From the NCBI GenBank assembly GCA_040774885.1, contig JAXGTO010000016.1:1-54114 (forward strand): a stretch of 54,114 bases of DNA, given 5' to 3'. Positions 52,278 through 54,114 of the stretch are shown here, piece by piece. Every line of letters starts with the position of its first letter. Positions within the stretch are counted from its first letter, which is position 1. The stretch is from JAXGTO01 sp040774885 (GTDB lineage: Bacteria; Actinomycetota; Coriobacteriia; Coriobacteriales; Eggerthellaceae). The notes below the pieces were generated by a model. It was not told where the DNA came from, searched no databases, and was given only the letters and a program-made list of their open reading frames with translations. The position numbers were made by a program, and so were the translations under genes.

Positions 52278-52283
52278 ATTGTA
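52278..52283 (-). promoter_or_regulatory. Candidate -10 box for the LuxR-type regulator gene
   Basis: On the minus strand TACAAT lies 36 nt upstream of ATG 52242. A GGAATTCC palindrome (around 52290-52297) lies just upstream of it, and a weak -35 TTGGCG is 19 nt away. The gap of 162 nt to the divergent glycosyltransferase gene holds both promoters. Confidence 0.35.
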
Positions 52284-52404
52284 ACGCAAGGAATTCCCTT
52301 TTCGCCAACGCCTGCGGGCTTGAGCCTTGGCGAATCTGTCTGCGTTTTCTGAAGTTGTTATGCGCAAACCAACTGCGCCGCTGCGTCCCGCTACAGTAGC
52401 AATC

Positions 52405-54042
52405 ATGAAAAAAGAACGCTTTGCGTGGGTATCGTCTCGCGCCTTTCACATCGTCGTCATCATCGCCGGAGCCGCCCTGCTCTTATGCGGTGCATTCCAC
52501 GGAAACATCTGGTTCGATGAAAGCTATTCGGTAGGCATCGCCTCCAAGAGCTTTTCCGAGATATGGCGTATCGGCAGCGGCGATGTTCACCCTATCCTGT
52601 ACTACTGGGCTCTCCATGTCATATATCTTCTCGGCGGCGGCCTCGATGCCTATCGCGTGTTCTCGGTATTCGGATCGGTCTGCATGGCCCTGGCTGGATT
52701 CACCCACTTGCGACGCGACTGGGGCTGGCGCGTCGGACTGATCTTCTCGTTCTTCGCGCTGTTCCTGCCCTACGTCGGATTCATCAGCATCGAAGTGCGC
52801 ATGTATTCATGGTGCAGCTGCATGGTCATGTTCGCTTTCATCTACGCGCTGCGCATTGGACGTGCTACCGGCGGCACATCCACCGAAGGATCCGGCCATG
52901 CGCGCACGTCCGATTGGGTGTTTTTCGCGCTGAGCTCGCTGGCGGCCGCATACCTGCATTACTTCGGCGTCATCAGCGTGTTCATCATCAATCTCGGGCT
53001 GTTGATTCACCTAATGCGACGTCGACGCGCGTTCAAACGCGATGCACGCGCTTTCTGGATACAGGCGGTCGCGCAGGTTGCGGCTTACTTCCCCTGGCTA
53101 TTCGCTCTGGTATCGCAGCTCAGCGTGGTTTCGAACACCTATTGGGTCAACTTCAAATTCCCCGATACCCTCATCGCCCTTATGCGCTATCCGTTCATCA
53201 CCATGCAGATCGATTTTGCTTGGAGCGGCGATTATGGACCGGCTTTCCGCGTCATCGTGAGCATCATCGTGATACTGGCCGTCCTGCTCTTGATTTTCAT
53301 CGTTTTGCGTTTGCGCCAGTCCATCATAAGATTCCGTTCTCGCAGTCGCTCGACGATGCACAACTCCCCATGGTGGCGCCGAGCTTGGCGCTTCATAGTC
53401 ATGCCGGAGCATCTTCCGGGCTTTTTGGGCCTGGCCGTCTACTTCGGATTGTTCGCCATAGCGGCACTGGCTTCCGTGCTCATGCACTCGCTGATGCTCT
53501 ATTTCCGCTACATGTTCTGCGCCATCGGTCCGCTGCTGTTCAGCCTGGTATGGATGCTGCACCGCATCGATTCGAACAAGATAATCGCTGCCAGCTGCGG
53601 ACTGCTGTTGACCATGAGCCTCCTCAACGAGGCCCTTATCGTCAACGACGACTATTCACCCGACAACCAGGCTCCCATGGAGTATCTGGAAGACAACGTG
53701 CAAGACGGCGACTTGGTGCTTTCAAGCGACATCGGCGTTATGGGCGTTACTGCCGTCGAGCTGCCCAATATCCATCAGTGCTACCTCAATTGGCAGCAAG
53801 GCAACTGGGGGCTGGCATACGAGGCCTATTACCCCACGCTGGAAGAGATTCCCGGTTGGGAATGCAAGCTCGACGATTTCCATGGCACCTTCTGGGTGCT
53901 GGGGCAATCAAGCGATGGTTCGCGTCCCAGCGACGTTGACAACCTGCTGCAAAAAGACGGTGTCACCATGGTGTCGAGCGAAGTGTTCTACCGTCCCTAC
54001 GAGCGCAGCTATTTCACCATCACCTGCATGCACAAGGCCTAG
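52405..54042 (+). CDS. GT39/ArnT-like membrane glycosyltransferase
   Basis: The 545-aa protein has about eleven membrane helices. The first extracytoplasmic loop carries WFDESYSVGIA (catalytic-type Asp-Glu) and GSGDVHPILYYWALH, corresponding to the D-E-H-P-P-LYY pattern of protein mannosyltransferases and lipid-linked sugar transferases. The C-terminal 115 residues form an extracytoplasmic domain. It would move a sugar from a polyprenyl-phosphate donor to an unknown acceptor. Start 52405 (MKKERF) is preferred because the first helix begins 12 residues on; no clear ribosome site precedes it. Earlier in-frame starts at 52327 (TTG) and 52360 are possible. Confidence 0.8.
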   Translation: MKKERFAWVSSRAFHIVVIIAGAALLLCGAFHGNIWFDESYSVGIASKSFSEIWRIGSGDVHPILYYWALHVIYLLGGGLDAYRVFSVFGSVCMALAGFTHLRRDWGWRVGLIFSFFALFLPYVGFISIEVRMYSWCSCMVMFAFIYALRIGRATGGTSTEGSGHARTSDWVFFALSSLAAAYLHYFGVISVFIINLGLLIHLMRRRRAFKRDARAFWIQAVAQVAAYFPWLFALVSQLSVVSNTYWVNFKFPDTLIALMRYPFITMQIDFAWSGDYGPAFRVIVSIIVILAVLLLIFIVLRLRQSIIRFRSRSRSTMHNSPWWRRAWRFIVMPEHLPGFLGLAVYFGLFAIAALASVLMHSLMLYFRYMFCAIGPLLFSLVWMLHRIDSNKIIAASCGLLLTMSLLNEALIVNDDYSPDNQAPMEYLEDNVQDGDLVLSSDIGVMGVTAVELPNIHQCYLNWQQGNWGLAYEAYYPTLEEIPGWECKLDDFHGTFWVLGQSSDGSRPSDVDNLLQKDGVTMVSSEVFYRPYERSYFTITCMHKA

Positions 54043-54114
54043 CGACAAGTCGAACCCGTGTGCTGTCCCCTGCCCGCCCCGCGCCCCGCTTGCTCCTTCG
54101 CAGCCCCCGCACGC

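Noticed and set aside
52327..52404. N-terminal extension of the glycosyltransferase from TTG 52327
   Set aside because: It adds 26 hydrophilic residues before the first helix and would extend into the promoter region; kept only as an alternative start.

Overview
This 54 kb window is a densely packed, high-GC (about 60%) bacterial chromosome segment. It most resembles Coriobacteriia, family Eggerthellaceae (the Slackia/Eggerthella/Adlercreutzia group). The reasons are a 12-TM membrane protein fused to a LuxR helix-turn-helix next to a DMSO-reductase-family respiratory operon, an anaerobic gene set (class I two-subunit fumarase, radical SAM enzymes, EFR1 ferredoxin), ThyX, an archaeal-type TopA, and a LexA box of the CGAAC-N4-GTTCG type. 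The genus is inferred from gene content only. I see no phage, integrase, transposase, rRNA or CRISPR; the one tRNA is tRNA-Thr(TGT).

Layout. 1-8 kb: a truncated hypothetical gene, a Met-rich protein, ettA, a small membrane protein, tRNA-Thr, a very long RND exporter with an internal coiled coil, and rnhA. 7.95-8.6 kb is non-coding and carries a repeat family plus an SOS-type promoter. 8.6-11 kb: a two-gene radical SAM / DNA-metabolism operon. 11-20.3 kb: a leftward block of nine tightly packed genes, tmk-holB-ricT-pncB-degV-degV-degV-dehydrogenase-radical SAM. 20.6-23.6 kb: a FecCD/BtuCDF-type importer. 23.7-26.4 kb: malic enzyme divergent from the two fumarase subunits. 26.4-35.9 kb: topA, a small anchored protein, thyX-DUF1385-pyrE, a methyltransferase/NTPase pair and an ABC-2 exporter. 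35.95-36.83 kb: a second non-coding island with the same repeat family plus a 19-bp tandem repeat. 36.8-42.1 kb: a complete five-gene nickel/peptide-type ABC importer with a NikR-like site at its promoter and a His-rich ATPase. 42.2-43.1 kb: an EFR1 flavodoxin-ferredoxin protein. 43.1-50.5 kb: a seven-gene molybdenum/tungsten oxidoreductase operon (unknown protein, catalytic subunit, four-cluster subunit, membrane anchor, TorD-like chaperone, NapG-like, NapH-like). 50.7-52.2 kb: its probable membrane LuxR regulator. 52.4-54.0 kb: a GT39-like membrane glycosyltransferase.

How the genes work together. The respiratory operon would move electrons from quinol, through the DmsC-like and/or NapGH-like membrane modules, to an exported Mo/W enzyme of unknown substrate. 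The nickel importer would feed Ni enzymes encoded elsewhere. Malic enzyme and fumarase link pyruvate, malate and fumarate. The radical SAM pair with its LexA box is probably an SOS-induced DNA repair or modification system with no known chemistry. Together with the inverted-repeat family found in two non-coding islands 28 kb apart, it is the most promising under-described material here.
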